Positions 34,981-47,599 of a stretch of 64,000 nt of DNA are shown here, in pieces (the stretch's first letter is position 1; the number at the start of each line of letters is the position of its first letter). Below the pieces are notes generated by a model. The model was not told the origin of the DNA. It made no database searches and worked only from the letters and a program-made list of their open reading frames with translations. The stretch lies in assembly GCA_033557465.1 (NCBI GenBank), contig CM066043.1:82986662-83050661 (forward strand). The letters run 5' to 3'. Position numbers and translations under genes: made by a program. Source of the DNA: Ichthyophis bannanicus (Eukaryota; Chordata; Amphibia; Gymnophiona; Ichthyophiidae).

Positions 34981-35830
34981 ATGTATCTGGAGCAGATGAT
35001 CTGGAATTCACTCATAAATGCAAGTACTGGAACGTCCCGGGGACCAGTTCTGTTCAATATTTTTGTGAGCAATATTGATAAAGGATTAAAAGAAGAAGTT
35101 TGCCTTTATGCGGATAATGCTAAGAAGCTTCACAGAGTGGACATCCTTGAATAAGTAGACAACATTAGATATGATCTACAAAAACCAGAAGACTTGAGTT
35201 AGTGCTTGGTTGTTAAGCTTTAATGTGAAGAAATGCAGAATGATCTATTTGAGGTGCTGATATCTAAAGGAGCTGTATGCTATATGGGGTGAGAGGGTGA
35301 GAGACCGAGATACACAGATGAGGGAAAGCCCTTGGGATGATAATGGCAGAAGATCTTAAGGTAGCCAAACAATGCAATAAAGCAGTGGCCAAAGCCAGAG
35401 ATGCAGGGCTGCATAGAGATGAATAACTTGCAGAAAGGAGAAGCCGATATAGGACATAAAGAAGCAAGAGGAGGTCCTGAGGAAAGCAAGCAAAATGTGC
35501 GGTCTACAAAGACAGACATGAGAAGAAGACCCGAATATGTAAAGCCTAGAGGAAAGGAGTAACAGGGAAAATGATACAGATGTTTAAACACTTGTAAGGT
35601 ATAAATGCACAAGAAACAGTTTCCAGTAGAAAGGAAGCTGCAAAACTAGGGGACATATATGAAGCTGCAAGGAGGTAAACTCAGGAATTATATCAGGAAA
35701 CATTTTCTCACAGAAAGGGTGATGGATGCCTGGAATACCCTTCTGGATAAAAATGCTGGAGACAAAAACGGTTATGGATCTCAAAAAGGAGTAGGCTTCA
35801 CACAGTGTGCAAAAGCTGGTCTAATTTTAC
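34981..35830 (+). mobile_element. CR1-like LINE fragment (copy B)
   Basis: Plus frames give TSRGPVLFNIFVSNIDKGLK, then VCLYADNAKKLHRVDIL (decayed YADD), then a C-terminal block like ...AAKLGDIYEAARR and GDGCLEYPSG. Same order as the copy at 5,931. Many stops; inactive. Confidence 0.7.
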
Positions 35831-35834
35831 CTGC

Positions 35835-36030
35835 AAGAACTAACCGGGTAGTGGTGCAATATCACCATTACCTAGCTAGCTTCTGCAGTGGAGGCTGTAT
35901 GGTGATCCCGGATTTTCAATGCTAGGGCCACATATGACCCCAGCATTGAATATCCGGGGTTAGACGTCAGCAGCGACAGCTATGCGCTGCTACAATATTG
36001 GGCCCAACATATACAACTATCCACATGGTC
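35835..36030. repeat. Fold-back-like dispersed repeat
   Basis: GATTTTCAATGCTAGGG near 35,910 pairs with CCCAGCATTGAATATC near 35,938. Related motifs (CTTCAATGCTGGGCGATAT) occur at 40,730. Probably a MITE-like family. Confidence 0.5.
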
Positions 36031-36039
36031 ACCAGGAGT

Positions 36040-36700
36040 TGGCAGACTCGATGGCTTACAGTAACGACACTAACAGCTTTTACTGCATCCTCCTGCAACG
36101 AATTCCACCATTTACTCAAGCAATAAGTGAAAAATTATTTTCTCCAATTGGTCTTAAATGTACTACTTTGTAGTTTTATTGTGTGTCCTAGTCTGTACTT
36201 TTTGAAGGAGTAAACAACCTCTTCACATTTACTTATTCCATTTTACTTGTTCTACTCTGCTTATTATTTAATAGACCTCTATCATATCTCCCCTCAGCTG
36301 TCTGTTCTCCAACAGAAGAGGCCTAACATGTTAAGTTTTCCTCAGAAGGGTATCTATTCATCTCCTTTATCATTTTGATCACCCTTCTGTCTCTTTTCCA
36401 ATTCTTTTATATATATATATATTTTTAAATGCGGCAATCAGAATTGCATGCCATACTCAAGATACATTCACACCATAGAGCGATACACAGGCATTATGAA
36501 ATCTTGTGGTTTATTCTCTATTCCTTTCCTTATAATTCCTAGCATTCTATTAGCTTTCTTGGCCGCTACAGCACACTAAGCAGAGGATTTCAACTAATTA
36601 TCCACAATGATGACTAAATCCCTTTCCCGAGTGCTGACTCCTAATGTGGAACATTGCATATATGTAGCTATAGCTTGGATAGTTGATCCCTAAGTACAGA
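36040..36700 (-). mobile_element. CR1-like LINE fragment (C-terminal region)
   Basis: Minus-strand reading gives pieces such as STRERDLVIIVDN, AKKANRMLGIIRKGIENK and, further on, EEVVYSFKKYRLGHTIKLQS, the CR1 C-terminal order. Frames are broken. Opposite in strand to the flanking CR1-like pieces. Confidence 0.7.
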
Positions 36701-37504
36701 AAGTTGAGGTGAAAAGATGTAGTGGATCTCATGAATGTTTCACATTACTAATCCAGAGAGAAAGAGCACAAAGCCTCAGAAATGAAATTACAATGCAAAA
36801 TATTGAAAGTGTGGTTGTTGCTATGCGGTAGGCTCTTAACATTCATGACAAATGAGAAAAGATAACTATCCCCTCTATTTGCAAAAAGCTTGTGCACAGT
36901 CACAGGTTTCTCCAACTTACATTTAAAACAAAGGCCTCCAATGCAGACAGCTGAATGAAAAGGAAGTGGGCACCCGGTGGTAATGTATGCAAATCAGTCT
37001 GCTTTGCTGCATTTACTTATGCAAACTAACTCCAGCAGAGTTCTGTGTTTCATTGTTCCTAAAATGTTCAGGAGCAAAGAAAGAGGGCCTCATACCTTAT
37101 GAGGGGACTGTTCACTTGCTTCAGTAACCGGGTTGGTCAAATGATGCTTCTGTTTGGTTTCCATGCTGGGGATGGGAGAGGGGATGTAGAGCAGAAGGGA
37201 GGGCAGTACTGAAGGACTGCAAACAGTGCAGTAAAGTACAAAGCACAGTTGAAAATCGGTACTTGACTGCTTCGGGGTCTTTAGGGCAAGTGCTTTATTT
37301 TATCAAAACATGCTTCATTAATTCAATTGTGTGAGGGTTTTTAAAAACATTTTTAAATACATACACAACCTATACGAGAGATGAGATACTCTTCTCAATT
37401 CACTGCAATTGTCCATCTTCTGATTAGGATTCATTATAAGCTTTAGTTTAGGATGTTTATAGCATAAAGAGGGTGATATTTCATTCCCCCACCAGCCTGT
37501 ACTT
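36701..37504. other. No recognised feature
   Basis: No motif or terminal repeat recognised; only short frames. Confidence 0.4.
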
Positions 37505-37695
37505 AAAGGGGTATGTTTACTAAGCCAAGAAAACAGTTAAGGCATGTTATGTGTACCTAGGTCCCATTAAATAACATAAGACCTAGTTACAAATAGCACA
37601 CCATAACCATTAGCCCAGCTTAGTAAACACATCCCAGAGAGATTAAGGGCCCTTTTTACAAACACTTAGCTTGAGCTAAGCTTTAGTAAAAGGGG
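37505..37695. mobile_element. TTTACTAAGCC-type MITEs (two small elements)
   Basis: 37,511-37,636 is bounded by ATGTTTACTAAGCCAAG and CCCAGCTTAGTAAACACAT. Next to it 37,648-37,693 is a compact palindrome (GGGCCCTTTTTACAAACACT against CTTTAGTAAAAGGGGCCCT). Related elements lie at 39,288, 50,935, 52,150 and 53,140. No transposase is linked to this family here. Confidence 0.7.
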
Positions 37696-37719
37696 CCCTA
37701 ACTTTTTTGGATAGGAAGA

Positions 37720-40460
37720 ATAAGTAATTTAATATTTTTTTCAACTTCAGACATGACAGTGTTGATACCATTTGACAACAGCAATCATAACATGATAAAT
37801 TTGATTTAATAAATGCAGGGAGGATAGCAAGAAAATCTGCTTATCATTTAGCTTTCAAAAGGGAGACTATAATAAAATGAGGAAAATGGTTAGGAAAAAA
37901 AAGTAAAAGGAGCAGCTACAAAGGCTGAGTTTATATCAGGCCTAGACTTTTTAAAATAACATCTTTGAAATGCAGACCAGATGTATTCCACGCTTTTAAA
38001 AAGGTGGCAAGACCACCGAATGACTGCCGGCATGATTTAAAGGAGATGTGAGAAGCTGTTAGAGCCAAAAAACATCTTTCAGAAAAAGGAAAAAAAATAT
38101 TTGAATGAAGTGAATAGGAAACAGCATAAGCACTGTTAAGTTAGATGTAGAGCACTGATAAAGTAGACACAGAAAATTTGAAAAAACATTTCTGTTGAAG
38201 CAGAAACTCAAACTTTTTTTAGGTACATTCAAAGCCAAAAGCCTGCAAGGAAGTTAGTTGGACCATTAGACGATAGAGGGGTAAAGGGGGCACTTAGGGA
38301 AGACAAGGATACAATGGAGAAACTAAATGAATTCTTTGCTTTGGTCTTCACTGAAGATGATGTAGCAGTGATGCCCATGCCAAAAAAGATATTTAAATGT
38401 GATGAATCATAGGAAATGAAAAATCTCGGTGAACTTGGAAGACATAATAGGGCAATTTGACAAACTAAAAAGAGTAGCAAATCATCTGGACCAGATGGTA
38501 AACATCAGAGGGTGCAGAAAGAACTCAAAAATGAAATTGCAAATCTACTATTAGAAATTCCTAAACTATCATTAAAATATAGTCTCTAGTACCTGAAAAT
38601 TGGAGATCGGCCAACATGATGACAAATTTTTTAAAAGAATTCCAGGGGTGATTCAGGAAACGACAGACCTGCGATACCGAAGTCCATGTCAGACAAAATG
38701 GTAGAAACCATTATAAAGAATAAAATTACTGAACATATAGTCATGGTTTTAATTGGATAAAATCAATATGGATTTAGCCAATGAAAGTTCTGCCTCACCA
38801 ATCTTCTACATTGCTTTGAAGATATGAATAAACAGGTAGATGAAGGTGAGCCAATAGATATCTTAGCTGGATTTTTAGAAAGCCATTGACAAGGTCTCTT
38901 TTAACAGACTCTTTAAAAATGTCATGGAATAGGAAGCAGTGCCCTATTGTGAACTGGGAACTGGTTAAAAGATAGATGATCAATTTTCTCAATGAAAAAA
39001 AAGGTAAATAATGGAACACCCCAGGGATTTGTACTGAGCATACTGCTTTTTAACGTTTATAAATTACTTGGAAATGGAAACATTGTAGTGAACAAATTTG
39101 CAGATGTCACAAAATTATTCAATATTGTTAAATTACAAGAGGATTGTGAAAAATTGTGAGAGGACCTTGACAAATTGGAAGATTGGGCATCCATACGGCA
39201 GATGAAATTTAATGTGGATAAATACAAAAGTTATGCACTTAGGGAAAAAACTCCTCAAACTATACATAATACAAGGATCCACATTAGGAAGTTGGTTTAC
39301 TAAGCCGTGTTAGGCTTTTGCAGCTAACGCAGCATGTTAATGCAAATAGGGCTGAGTTAGCTGCAAAAGCCATGAGTTATCTGTTGGGGTTGTGCACAGC
39401 ATTTTCCCAGCAGATAGCGCATCAATAAGTCACAGAACATGGAAAATAGCAACATGGATGCAGGTAACGCCACCCTTTGCGTTAGTAGCATCTGCGATGG
39501 CTGCAAAGCATGTGGTTACCGTATGCTGTAAACACTCATGGTAACCGCACATTGCAGACATAGCTATTTTCCACCCACACCCCATCCCCTAGCACGGTTA
39601 GCATGCAGTTGACAGCACAGAAAAATCGTTGCACTATCTGCACTTGCCCCATGTTAGCTGTTAATGCAGCATGCTGGCAAGTTCGTGGCTTAGTAAGCTG
39701 ACCTCCTAGGAGAAGGATCTAGGATAATATGCTGAAGTCCTCTGCTCTGCGTGCAGTGATGCACAAGAAAGTTAATAGAATGCTAGGAATTATAAGGAAA
39801 GGAATGAAGAATAAAACAAAGGATATGATAATGCTTCTGTATCACTCCATGGTGCGACCGTACCTTGAGTTGCGTGCAGTTCTGGTCACTTCATTTTAAA
39901 AAAGAGATATAGTAGAACTAAAACAGGTACAGAGAAGAGCAACCAAAATGATAGGGGTATTCCTCCATTCCCTCTATGAAGAAAGGCTTGAAAGGTTAGG
40001 ACTCTTCAGTCTGGAGAAGAGAAAGCAGAGGGGGGGATATGATAGAGGACTATAAATTCAGCACAATGGAACAAATAAATGTGAATCTGTTTACTCCTTC
40101 AAAAAATACCAGAGGACCTGTAGTGAAGCTACAAGTAGTACATTTAAGACTAATCAAGGAAAATAGTTTTTTTACTCGATGCATAATTAAGCGCCGGAAT
40201 TTGTTTCCAGAGGATATAGTAAAAGCTATTAGAGTAGATGGTTTAAAAAAAACCCCCACAACTTTTAGACAAATTTTGGAGGAAAAGTCCATAAACTATT
40301 ACTAAAGTGGAGTGGGGGATACCCACTGCTTATCTCTGGGATAAGCAGCATGGAATCTATCTACCTTTCAGACACTTGTGACCTGCACTGGCCACTATTG
40401 GAAACAGGAAATTAGGCCTAACGGGCCTTTGGTCTGACCAAGTATGGCAGTTTATCTAAA
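37720..40460 (+). mobile_element. CR1-like LINE, near full RT length but decayed (copy C)
   Basis: Pieces in order on the plus strand: EDKDTMEKLNEFFALVFTED (38,310), SSKSSGPDGKHQRVQKEL (38,480), NDRPAIPKSMSDKMVETI (38,660), NNGTPQGFVLSILLFNVYKL (39,010), NKFADVTKLFN (39,090), DKLEDWASIRQMKFNVDKYK (39,170), then after an insertion AVMHKKVNRMLGIIRKGMK-like (39,760), a CR1 C-terminal block and a 3' end GGGCCTTTGGTCTGACCAAG near 40,421. Frameshifts and stops throughout. A MITE at 39,288-39,710 interrupts it. Confidence 0.8.
39288..39710. mobile_element. TTTACTAAGCC-type MITE inserted in CR1
   Basis: Ends are GGTTTACTAAGCCGTG and GTGGCTTAGTAAGCTGACC. It interrupts the CR1 stretch whose two halves read CACATTAGGA before and CTAGGAGAAGGATC after it, consistent with a short, now imperfect target duplication. 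GC-richer than its surroundings; contains no ORF. Confidence 0.75.
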
Positions 40461-40679
40461 TGAGGCCATCTGATAACACCGTATCAACTATAACAGGTAG
40501 CAGTAACCTGGTAATTTGGTCAGTGTCTTTGAAGTTTGCTGTATCAAGATTACACATACTGTTCTATTACTGAAAAAAGTTCCCTCATTATAGTGGCCAC
40601 TTTGTAACCTGTGCAACTGAAAACACAACAAGAGAGACTTTTGGAGGGTAATTTTAACAGGTGTGCCTTATAAAAATTT

Positions 40680-41000
40680 GATTCCTGGTATTCGACGTCT
40701 AGCTGCTGCCGCTGAATTCTAAACCCAGATCTTCAATGCTGGGCGATATTCCGTCATTGCTTGGTTAGCTTCAGCGGAAAAAGTTAGGACAGCCTTTTTT
40801 GTGCCTAACTTTCGCTGCCGAAGGATAACTGGGTAGTGACTGAATATCGCCACTGCCCAGTTATCTCCAGGTCACCCACAGAACGCCCCGATACTAACAA
40901 GTTAGCATCGCAGTGCCGAGCACTGGCACCCACAGATATTCCACGGCACTGTATTAGTATCGCTAAATATCCCATTCACCATAATCAGCAGTTAGCAGCT
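40680..41000. repeat. Fold-back-like dispersed repeat
   Basis: AAAGTTAGGACAGCC near 40,777 and TGCCTAACTTTCGCTG near 40,802 form the centre of an imperfect hairpin; GCGATATTCCGTCATTGC pairs with GACTGAATATCGCCACTG. Shares motifs with 35,835-36,030. Confidence 0.55.
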
Positions 41001-41349
41001 CTGCTAACTGCATTAATCGCTTGGAACACATGTATTTTGAAGCTATTTTATAAAGTACATGGATATTTGACTTTATAAAACAGGGCATTAAGCGCAAAAG
41101 GTACATGCTTTCATTTAAGCCATGGCTGATATGGGTGCCCGTGTCTACTTTTTTCAAGAATGTGTTTAAATGATAGCATTTTAGACTTTGCACTCTGCCC
41201 ATGCTCTGCCCAAATTCCTTCCCATGCACATCCACAGTGAAAGGACACACAGTGGGGTGCAGAGTTGCAGAGGAGCGTTTGCTGTATAAGTAGTTCACCA
41301 TGGTCTGTGGGCTGCGTTGTGATTTTGAGTTCATGGTGGGTGTCGACAT

Positions 41350-42400
41350 GGGATCCTTTGCGAAGGAAGAGACAATGGAGAATAGCTCTCTGGGCCAGTT
41401 AAGGGATTTCCTAATTATGTTGGCATAGTATTCTTTTTTGCTGCTGTGGATGCTGTTGCAGTATTCATTCAGTTTAGAGTTGAATTGTTCCTTGCTATAT
41501 CTGTCTTGTGTCTTTTCCCATTTTCTTTCAATAGTCCTGAGTTGTCATCTGATGGCTCTGAGTTTGTTGGAGTACCAGGATGGATGTGTATTGTTCGAGG
41601 GAGCAGTTGATTTTCATGGTGTGAAGGTGGGACGTTGGATATCACTGTGTTCCAAGAATGTATTATGGTATCCAGGTCTTGGGTGTTCGGGTTCTGGAGT
41701 GGGGAGACTTCATCCAGGAAGGATTGCTTGTTGAATACTTTGAAGTGGTATGTACTAGACTGTTGCTGGGGGACATGTGGGGTGTGAAATCCTGATGGTA
41801 GAATGGAGATCATTACATGGCCAGACCATGGAACAGGGTCAGTTTGAATGTTGAATTGGGTTGCTGGTAGGTGTTTGGATGCGAATATAAGGTCTAGGCT
41901 CCTTTGATGTGCCTTTGATGAGTTGGTGCAATTGAAGTGCTTCCATGGCACTGGTGAAGGTAGAGGCTTGTTTGTCAGAGGTGGATGCAAGGTTTATATC
42001 TCCCAGGAGGAGAAAATGTTTGACGAATGCTGTATGTGTGCAAGCTTCCTCTAGAAGGTCTGATAAGTCCTCGGTCTTTGAAGATGTTGTTCGGTAGGTT
42101 AGGCAGATTGTGAGGAAGTCCAATGTTTCTTTTGAGTGAGAATTGAGCATGCTGAAGTTCAAATGTTCTTTTACCAGGATTAGGACACCACCTCCTCTTC
42201 TGCTTGTTTTGGGACAGTTGAAGAGCTTGTAATGAGGGGGTAGTAACTGCTTGAGTACATTGTTCGTCGCAGAAATCAAGGGATTTGGTGATGCACATAA
42301 GGTCCGTGTCACTGTCGAGTATGTAATCTGCTATTATGGGAATCTTGTTGCGGATGAAGCGGGTGTTGATTAATGAGCATTTGATGGGGGGGGGGGGGAA
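41350..42400 (-). mobile_element. L2-like LINE endonuclease region (copy F)
   Basis: Minus-strand frames give LINTRFIRNKIPIIADYILD then DLMCITKSL near 42,300-42,370, SRRGGGVLILVKEHLNFSML near 42,140-42,200, HFLLLGDINLASTSDKQAST near 41,990-42,030 and HQRSLDLIFASKHLPATQFN near 41,870-41,910. This is the order of an L2-type apurinic endonuclease domain (consensus N-RS-NK, RGGGV, LLGDFN, LDLVF). The catalytic-site blocks are partly changed and the frame shifts at least twice. No RT follows, so it is 3'-truncated or interrupted. Confidence 0.75.
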
Positions 42401-43015
42401 ATCGCTTCTTTCTGGGAGATGACTGGAGTGGGATGGTGCTGATTTCGAGTAATCAGCATAAGGGCTTGGTGTAAAGTGTCTTGTGCTGTATGACAGGGGT
42501 GGGGAGTCTGGGTCTGTAAAGGGCGGGAATGCTGTTGTTGAAGGCTGTTACCACTGGAAGGGGGAGAAGGAGGAGGATAGCTAGTTTCATCACTGTGAAA
42601 GTTGAGAGTTTGTATGGCATTGTGTAGTGCGGAAATGCAGAGACTCACCAGAGGGATCTTTTGCTGGTTGCAGTGACGGTTTCCTGGTGGGTAAGCTGAA
42701 TAGGTTGGTGGTGGTGTCTCCAGCAGATGGCGCGTTGTGTTGGCAGTGCTTGTCAATTGTGGCATCTTTTGTTGTAGGTGATAAGGGGGGTCTTTGTCAT
42801 TCGTGGTGTGATGTTTGCTGATTGGCCTTGGCAGGGGGGAGAAAGAGAAGCTTACCTTCCTGCTCCAGATGCCAATTGGGGCTCTTTGCAGTGGTGAAAT
42901 TATTGGTATTTGTAGGGCAGGGTAAATGAAGGAAAGGAAAGGCAAGGCAAGGCAAAATGAAATGGATCAAATCCTGGCAATGCAGCATCAGATAACAGTA
43001 GTATCAAACTTAGTA
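42401..43015 (-). pseudogene. Possible 5' ORF/leader of the L2-like LINE
   Basis: A 191-codon minus-strand frame (42,370-42,945) is rich in proline, histidine and glutamine and lies directly upstream of the endonuclease remnant in the same sense. It may be leader or a degenerate ORF1. No conserved domain is visible. A GGAAAGGCAAGGCAAGGC simple repeat sits at about 42,930-42,955. Confidence 0.35.
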
Positions 43016-43019
43016 GTTG

Positions 43020-43560
43020 TTATCTCTCTCTATGTTTTTAGTAGGCCAAGACGTCCTAGCAGCTCAAAGGGGATTTGCACTGCCAACTTTTCGAAAGAGA
43101 AAAGCCCATCACCTGTGGTTACTCGTGCCCCTCCCCCTCCCAGCTTTGCTCCTCCCTACACCACCCTATCAAATAACTGCAGAGAGGGTAGCAGTGCAGG
43201 CTTTCCTATTTGCAGGCCATATCGAGGGAGGAAGGAGTACAAGAGGTTGCATTCTTCCGCATACAGTGGTAGGGCCAAATACAGTTACAGAATTCAAAAT
43301 AGCATGGGACAGACACAGTGGATCCCTTTATAGCAACAGGACAAAATCAAAATAACCTTAACTGTCTTTGCCATCTCAACAAATAGGGATGATCTGCACG
43401 GAGCGGTAGGTACACCCCTAAACAAAGGCATGGGGAGGGGGGACATGCACGGAGCAGCAGGTGTACCTACTCTTGCCACCTTGCTGGGCAGACTAGATGG
43501 ACCATGATGGTCTTTATCTTCCATCATATATTATGTTACTATGTTACATATGCTGTCCCT
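43020..43560 (+). mobile_element. CR1-like LINE 3' end
   Basis: The plus frame near 43,265 reads VVGPNTVTEFKIAWDRHSG, the CR1 C-terminal end. GGGCAGACTAGATGGACCAT and a TTATGTTACTATGTTAC tail follow at 43,485-43,548, the best-kept CR1-type terminus in the window. Confidence 0.75.
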
Positions 43561-44590
43561 ATATGGTATTAAATCCAAAGAAAAAAATTCTGCATCCACA
43601 GAGTCCCCCACCCCCACACCTTGCCCAACAATCTGTGCAGAGCAGAGTTAGGCCACTTCCCCATACAAAACAAAAATCTCAACAGCAGCAACACAAACCC
43701 TCCAAGTAACAGGCTTATTGGAAATTAATTTTTAAAAAATCCTTCTGAGCCAAGCGCAAATCTACCATGCCAGCATTAACTTCCAAAACTCACCAAAGGA
43801 CCCTATAAGGAAAAGGCAGCTCTGTAAATGTTTCAGAAGGCCCTCAAACATCATCAAATCTATTAGGAAAGCTGAACAAGCCAGATTACTACACATTCTT
43901 AAATAGAAATTACATGCTAACAGAATACCCAGCCTTGTTCATACACACAGAACTCAGATGAACCTTCACCAAATAAAAAATAAGTTACAAAAAGTGAAAA
44001 TAGAAATATGTACACAAAAGTGAAATAAAGCCAGACCGTGAATGCAAAAATCCCTGTGCCCTGCTTGTGTTTAAGGTGCCTCTCTCCCCAAAGTCAAAGC
44101 AGTCTGCAATAAATTAAAAAAAACACAAATTGTTTCACTTCCTGAAGGCAGGAACTTACCTTGGTATGAGCAACTTGAGTTCTGATGATGCACCACATGA
44201 GTTTACCCCACCAAGCACTGTAATTGAGCTCAATTACCAACAGTGTTCTGGCTAACGTGTGGAGGTGCATGAACAGGTCTCGCAGCTAGGCACCTTGTAG
44301 TCTGTTCTCCGATGAAGCACTAGTGTCTCGCATTGCTGGATATAGTAGGGTTCCCAGACATGGAGATCCCCTCCCATGTTGTGAGCTACAATGGCCTCTT
44401 TTAGTCTGAAGCTGACTACCAAAGTCAAAAGAAACCAGAGTATCTCTGGCTGGCAGGCCACACAAGCCCAGATGCCTACTCTTGAGTGTGTGCACTGCTC
44501 TGTACTGTTTACTCAACTGAAAATGAAAATAAAACTGTTTCTTTCTAACTGGAAACTATTTTATTTACAGCCCTAGCAGTATACTTTGCG
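43561..44590. other. No recognised gene
   Basis: AT-rich with scattered short frames. The minus frames at 44,252-44,516 show no recognised family motif. Confidence 0.35.
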
Positions 44591-45157
44591 CCCTGAGATC
44601 TTTGCTGCCTTCTGGACAGCCTGTCAGTCTCCGAGTCTCACTCTATAGTCAGCCTCTCCTTCTTTCTGTGTTGCCTGTAGCCACCTCAGAGCTGTGTACC
44701 TACAGTTTGCAACTTGTCTTCCAGTTCCACAGCCTTGGGGCACTTGGCAGGTTCAGAGCAGTCTTCAGACTAGCCATGGTCTCTTTCCAGGGACTGTTCT
44801 CAGGCTGCAGCTCCTGCACTTCAATTCTTCCTTCTGCTCAGGGTTCACTTTTCACAGGCTACAGCTCAGTTCCTCTTTCAGTTCTTGGTGCCTTACGTTC
44901 TCTCTAGTTCTGTTCTCTGGGGGAGGGATTTTCCCTAATGCCTCTGCCCAGCTCCTCTCCTCTCCACAGGCTGTCATGTACAGGTGGGCTGCACCTGCTT
45001 CCTGATTTTCCTGCAGTGGGCAAGAGGCTCCACTTCCTGTTTCCTTTTTTCCTTCTTTGTCACTTCCTCTTGCTGCAGTCTGCTAGTCCCACACCCACTC
45101 TCTGTGGAACCTGAGGCAGGGGAATAAAGCTCCTTTCCTCTAGTCTAGGCTGTAACA
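44591..45157 (+). mobile_element. Possible LTR fragment
   Basis: A pyrimidine-rich stretch ends GGGGAATAAAGCTCC...CTGTAACA, with an AATAAA signal at 45,123-45,128 about 30 bp before ACA, an LTR-like arrangement. No TG start with a matching target duplication and no second LTR could be found, so the call is weak. Confidence 0.25.
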
Positions 45158-45234
45158 GGCACTGGTGGAACTTCTTTGCCTTATCCTGGTTTCTGTCTAG
45201 GGCTCTTCTTGGTCATTGGATCCCTCACCTCTCT

Positions 45235-45300
45235 GCTACTATTATTAATAATTGATATAGCGCTAAAAGGTGTACACAGTGCTGTATAGACATATAAAGA
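45235..45300. repeat. Dispersed repeat R2, copy 3
   Basis: TATAGCGCTAAAAGGTGTAC then ACAGTGCTGTATAGAC matches 24,345 and 26,515. Confidence 0.5.
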
Positions 45301-46395
45301 AGACAATCTGGGACCTGGCCTAGTGCACTGGTGTCCAGCCTCCACTTCTTCAGGTAAAGAAAGCTTTCTTTTTTTCTTTTGCATCTTTTTGTACTTCAAG
45401 ATGCATTTCTCACTATCTAGTACCAGACACTTTGGAAGTTTCATCACAAACATCATTGCCATTTCTAGGTCCACACCTACTCTAAAGCAACTTGTTTTTA
45501 GACAGTATTGAGAAGAGACCTCTGGTAACTTTGTACTAATGGTGTAAAACAGTCAAGGTTCATTGCTGGTATGGGCAAAATAGTCTGTGACTGAATGAAC
45601 ATGGACACTGAAATAAACCCTGAGAAGGTAATTAATACAGCTCAGCGATGGAACATATTAGTGGAGCAGTGTAGGGAGAATACTGACAGGTCTGTATTCA
45701 GTTACTGCCATTTCAGTGGGTTAGAACATGTCAGTGTGTTAAAAGATTTCATTGCCACTGCTGAAAAACCATGCATAAATGGAAATAGATGTCTTACCCA
45801 TTTGAAGTTATACCTGCTATTTACTGGTTAGCCTTATACATCTAACTTAGATGTTTAGTGGCTGAACTTTGCTACTGTATGTATACATTTTTCATCTGTG
45901 CTCCCTCAGCCCAAACTATTTCCCTTTTCTAAACATATCTTTGGCCATTTTCTGAGTAAAACAACCAAATTTATATACATAAGTGGCTCTTTTTTTCTCA
46001 AAGGTTCTTATGCAATCGATGCCATGCCAGCCAATCGGAGCTTTTGAATATCAGCCTTTTTTAAAATGTATGTGCATTTATAAAGGTATTCAAGTAATAA
46101 CTTATACAAACATTTTGATGGAGATTAACAGGAGGAAGGGAAGCCAGGTGAAGAATGATTCATGGAATTATTTAGAACCCCTCTGCATGCGTGTGCATCT
46201 GGATGTGTGTGTGAATGAGCATGTATGTTTATATTTGTGCTGCCTGTGTATACATATCTGTGCTCTCTCTCTCTCTGGGTCTGTGACCTGGAGGGGTGAG
46301 AGGAGATGGCAGAATGGCTTGAAAAGATATTGTATTGATTTGAAAAAAAATAAAACGAAATCAAATGTGATAGTATATCTTACCACACTTCATAC
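45301..46395. other. No recognised gene; TG-rich tract at 46,180-46,290
   Basis: Frames of up to 145 codons here are driven by low complexity. The TG/CT-rich tract resembles 51,190-51,340 on the other side of DIRS copy 2. Confidence 0.4.
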
Positions 46396-46739
46396 CATCC
46401 TACTAGACCAGTCCAGATAAGTGGGTTGTGTTCCCCTTCCAGCAGGCTGGTGGAGACAAAGAACCAGTTGAATGCCCAGGTTTCAATGACATCACTCCCA
46501 TGCCTCTATTCTCCTCAGCCACCAGAGGTCCCTTCATTATTTGTCTCTAGCAGATGGTGGATGGATTTTCTCCTCTCCTAAAGAAAATTCTGAAGATGTG
46601 ATAGGAAAATATTGATTTAAAATACTTGTGAACGACAGCTTGAGGGTTGATCTCTCACTGGAGCATGACATGGGAGGCTCCACTAGACTGAGGTCTTTTC
46701 GGTAGCCATAGGAGAAGGCAGGGGCAGGAACCGAAGAGG

Positions 46740-47510
46740 CATCTGCTCCTGCAAGGGGTTCGGAAATCTACTATTGTCTTTCTGGAGGTGCTCAAGGGTC
46801 TGTTCAGCTAGAGTGGGATAACCCAAACTCCCCGCCTAAGGGGCTAAGGGTGTATAAGAAGATACACACTCTTCATGGAGAGGGAGTGTGTTGTGTGGTT
46901 GATATTGCCAAGGAGGATGCGCAGGTCACAGCGGTTACCAGATGGACCACTATTCCTCTGGAAGGTGGATTGACATTAAAGGATACTCTGGACCGAAAGG
47001 TGGATTCATGTGGAAGAACCAATTCGCTGCAGTGGCTGCTATTCTTCAGTCGCGGTATGTGCAGGCCTGATGTCTTGAGCCTTGTTCTAGTGGATTCGGT
47101 CTCTTCCGCCAGATGTTTCTACCCCTCTTTTGGAGTGGACTACAGCCTTCTTTTTTGATGCCATGTATGATCTGGTACTTTTGCCGGCCAGGGATGGTGT
47201 CCTGATGACAGCGTCATAGCTTTGGATTTGGCTCCAGCACTGGGAAGCAGATACATCTTCCAAAGCCCAGTTGGCCCAACTGGCTTTTAAGGGGAAGCTT
47301 CTTTTTGGAGCTGATTTGGAGAAGCTGGTAAAGGACCTAGGCGAGACAAAATCTTATCGCCTTCTGGAAGACAGATCCAAGGGGCTGGTGTTCCTTTCTC
47401 GTCAACCTAGCCAGATCCCTGGAAATCTCGGGACTCTCATTGTTACAGACCTGAAAAGAAAAAAAATCCTTCCTTTCTGCATCCTGGCTTAAGGCTCGTT
47501 CTCAGTCCTT
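46740..47510 (+). pseudogene. DIRS copy 2 Gag-like region
   Basis: A frame at 47,271-47,492 reads MAQLAFKGKLLFGADLEKLV then KDLGETKSYRLLEDRS, matching the Gag-like region of copy 1 at about 16,080-16,180. The part before it is shared with 15,540 onwards. Function in capsid formation is inferred from DIRS gene order only. Confidence 0.65.
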
Positions 47511-47599
47511 TCATGGAGCGTGTGAGCCCATGGATTCTGCCCCTCCCAGAGGAGGACCCTCCTGGACTGTGAAATGAAGGTTTGCGGGCCCATTCCCCA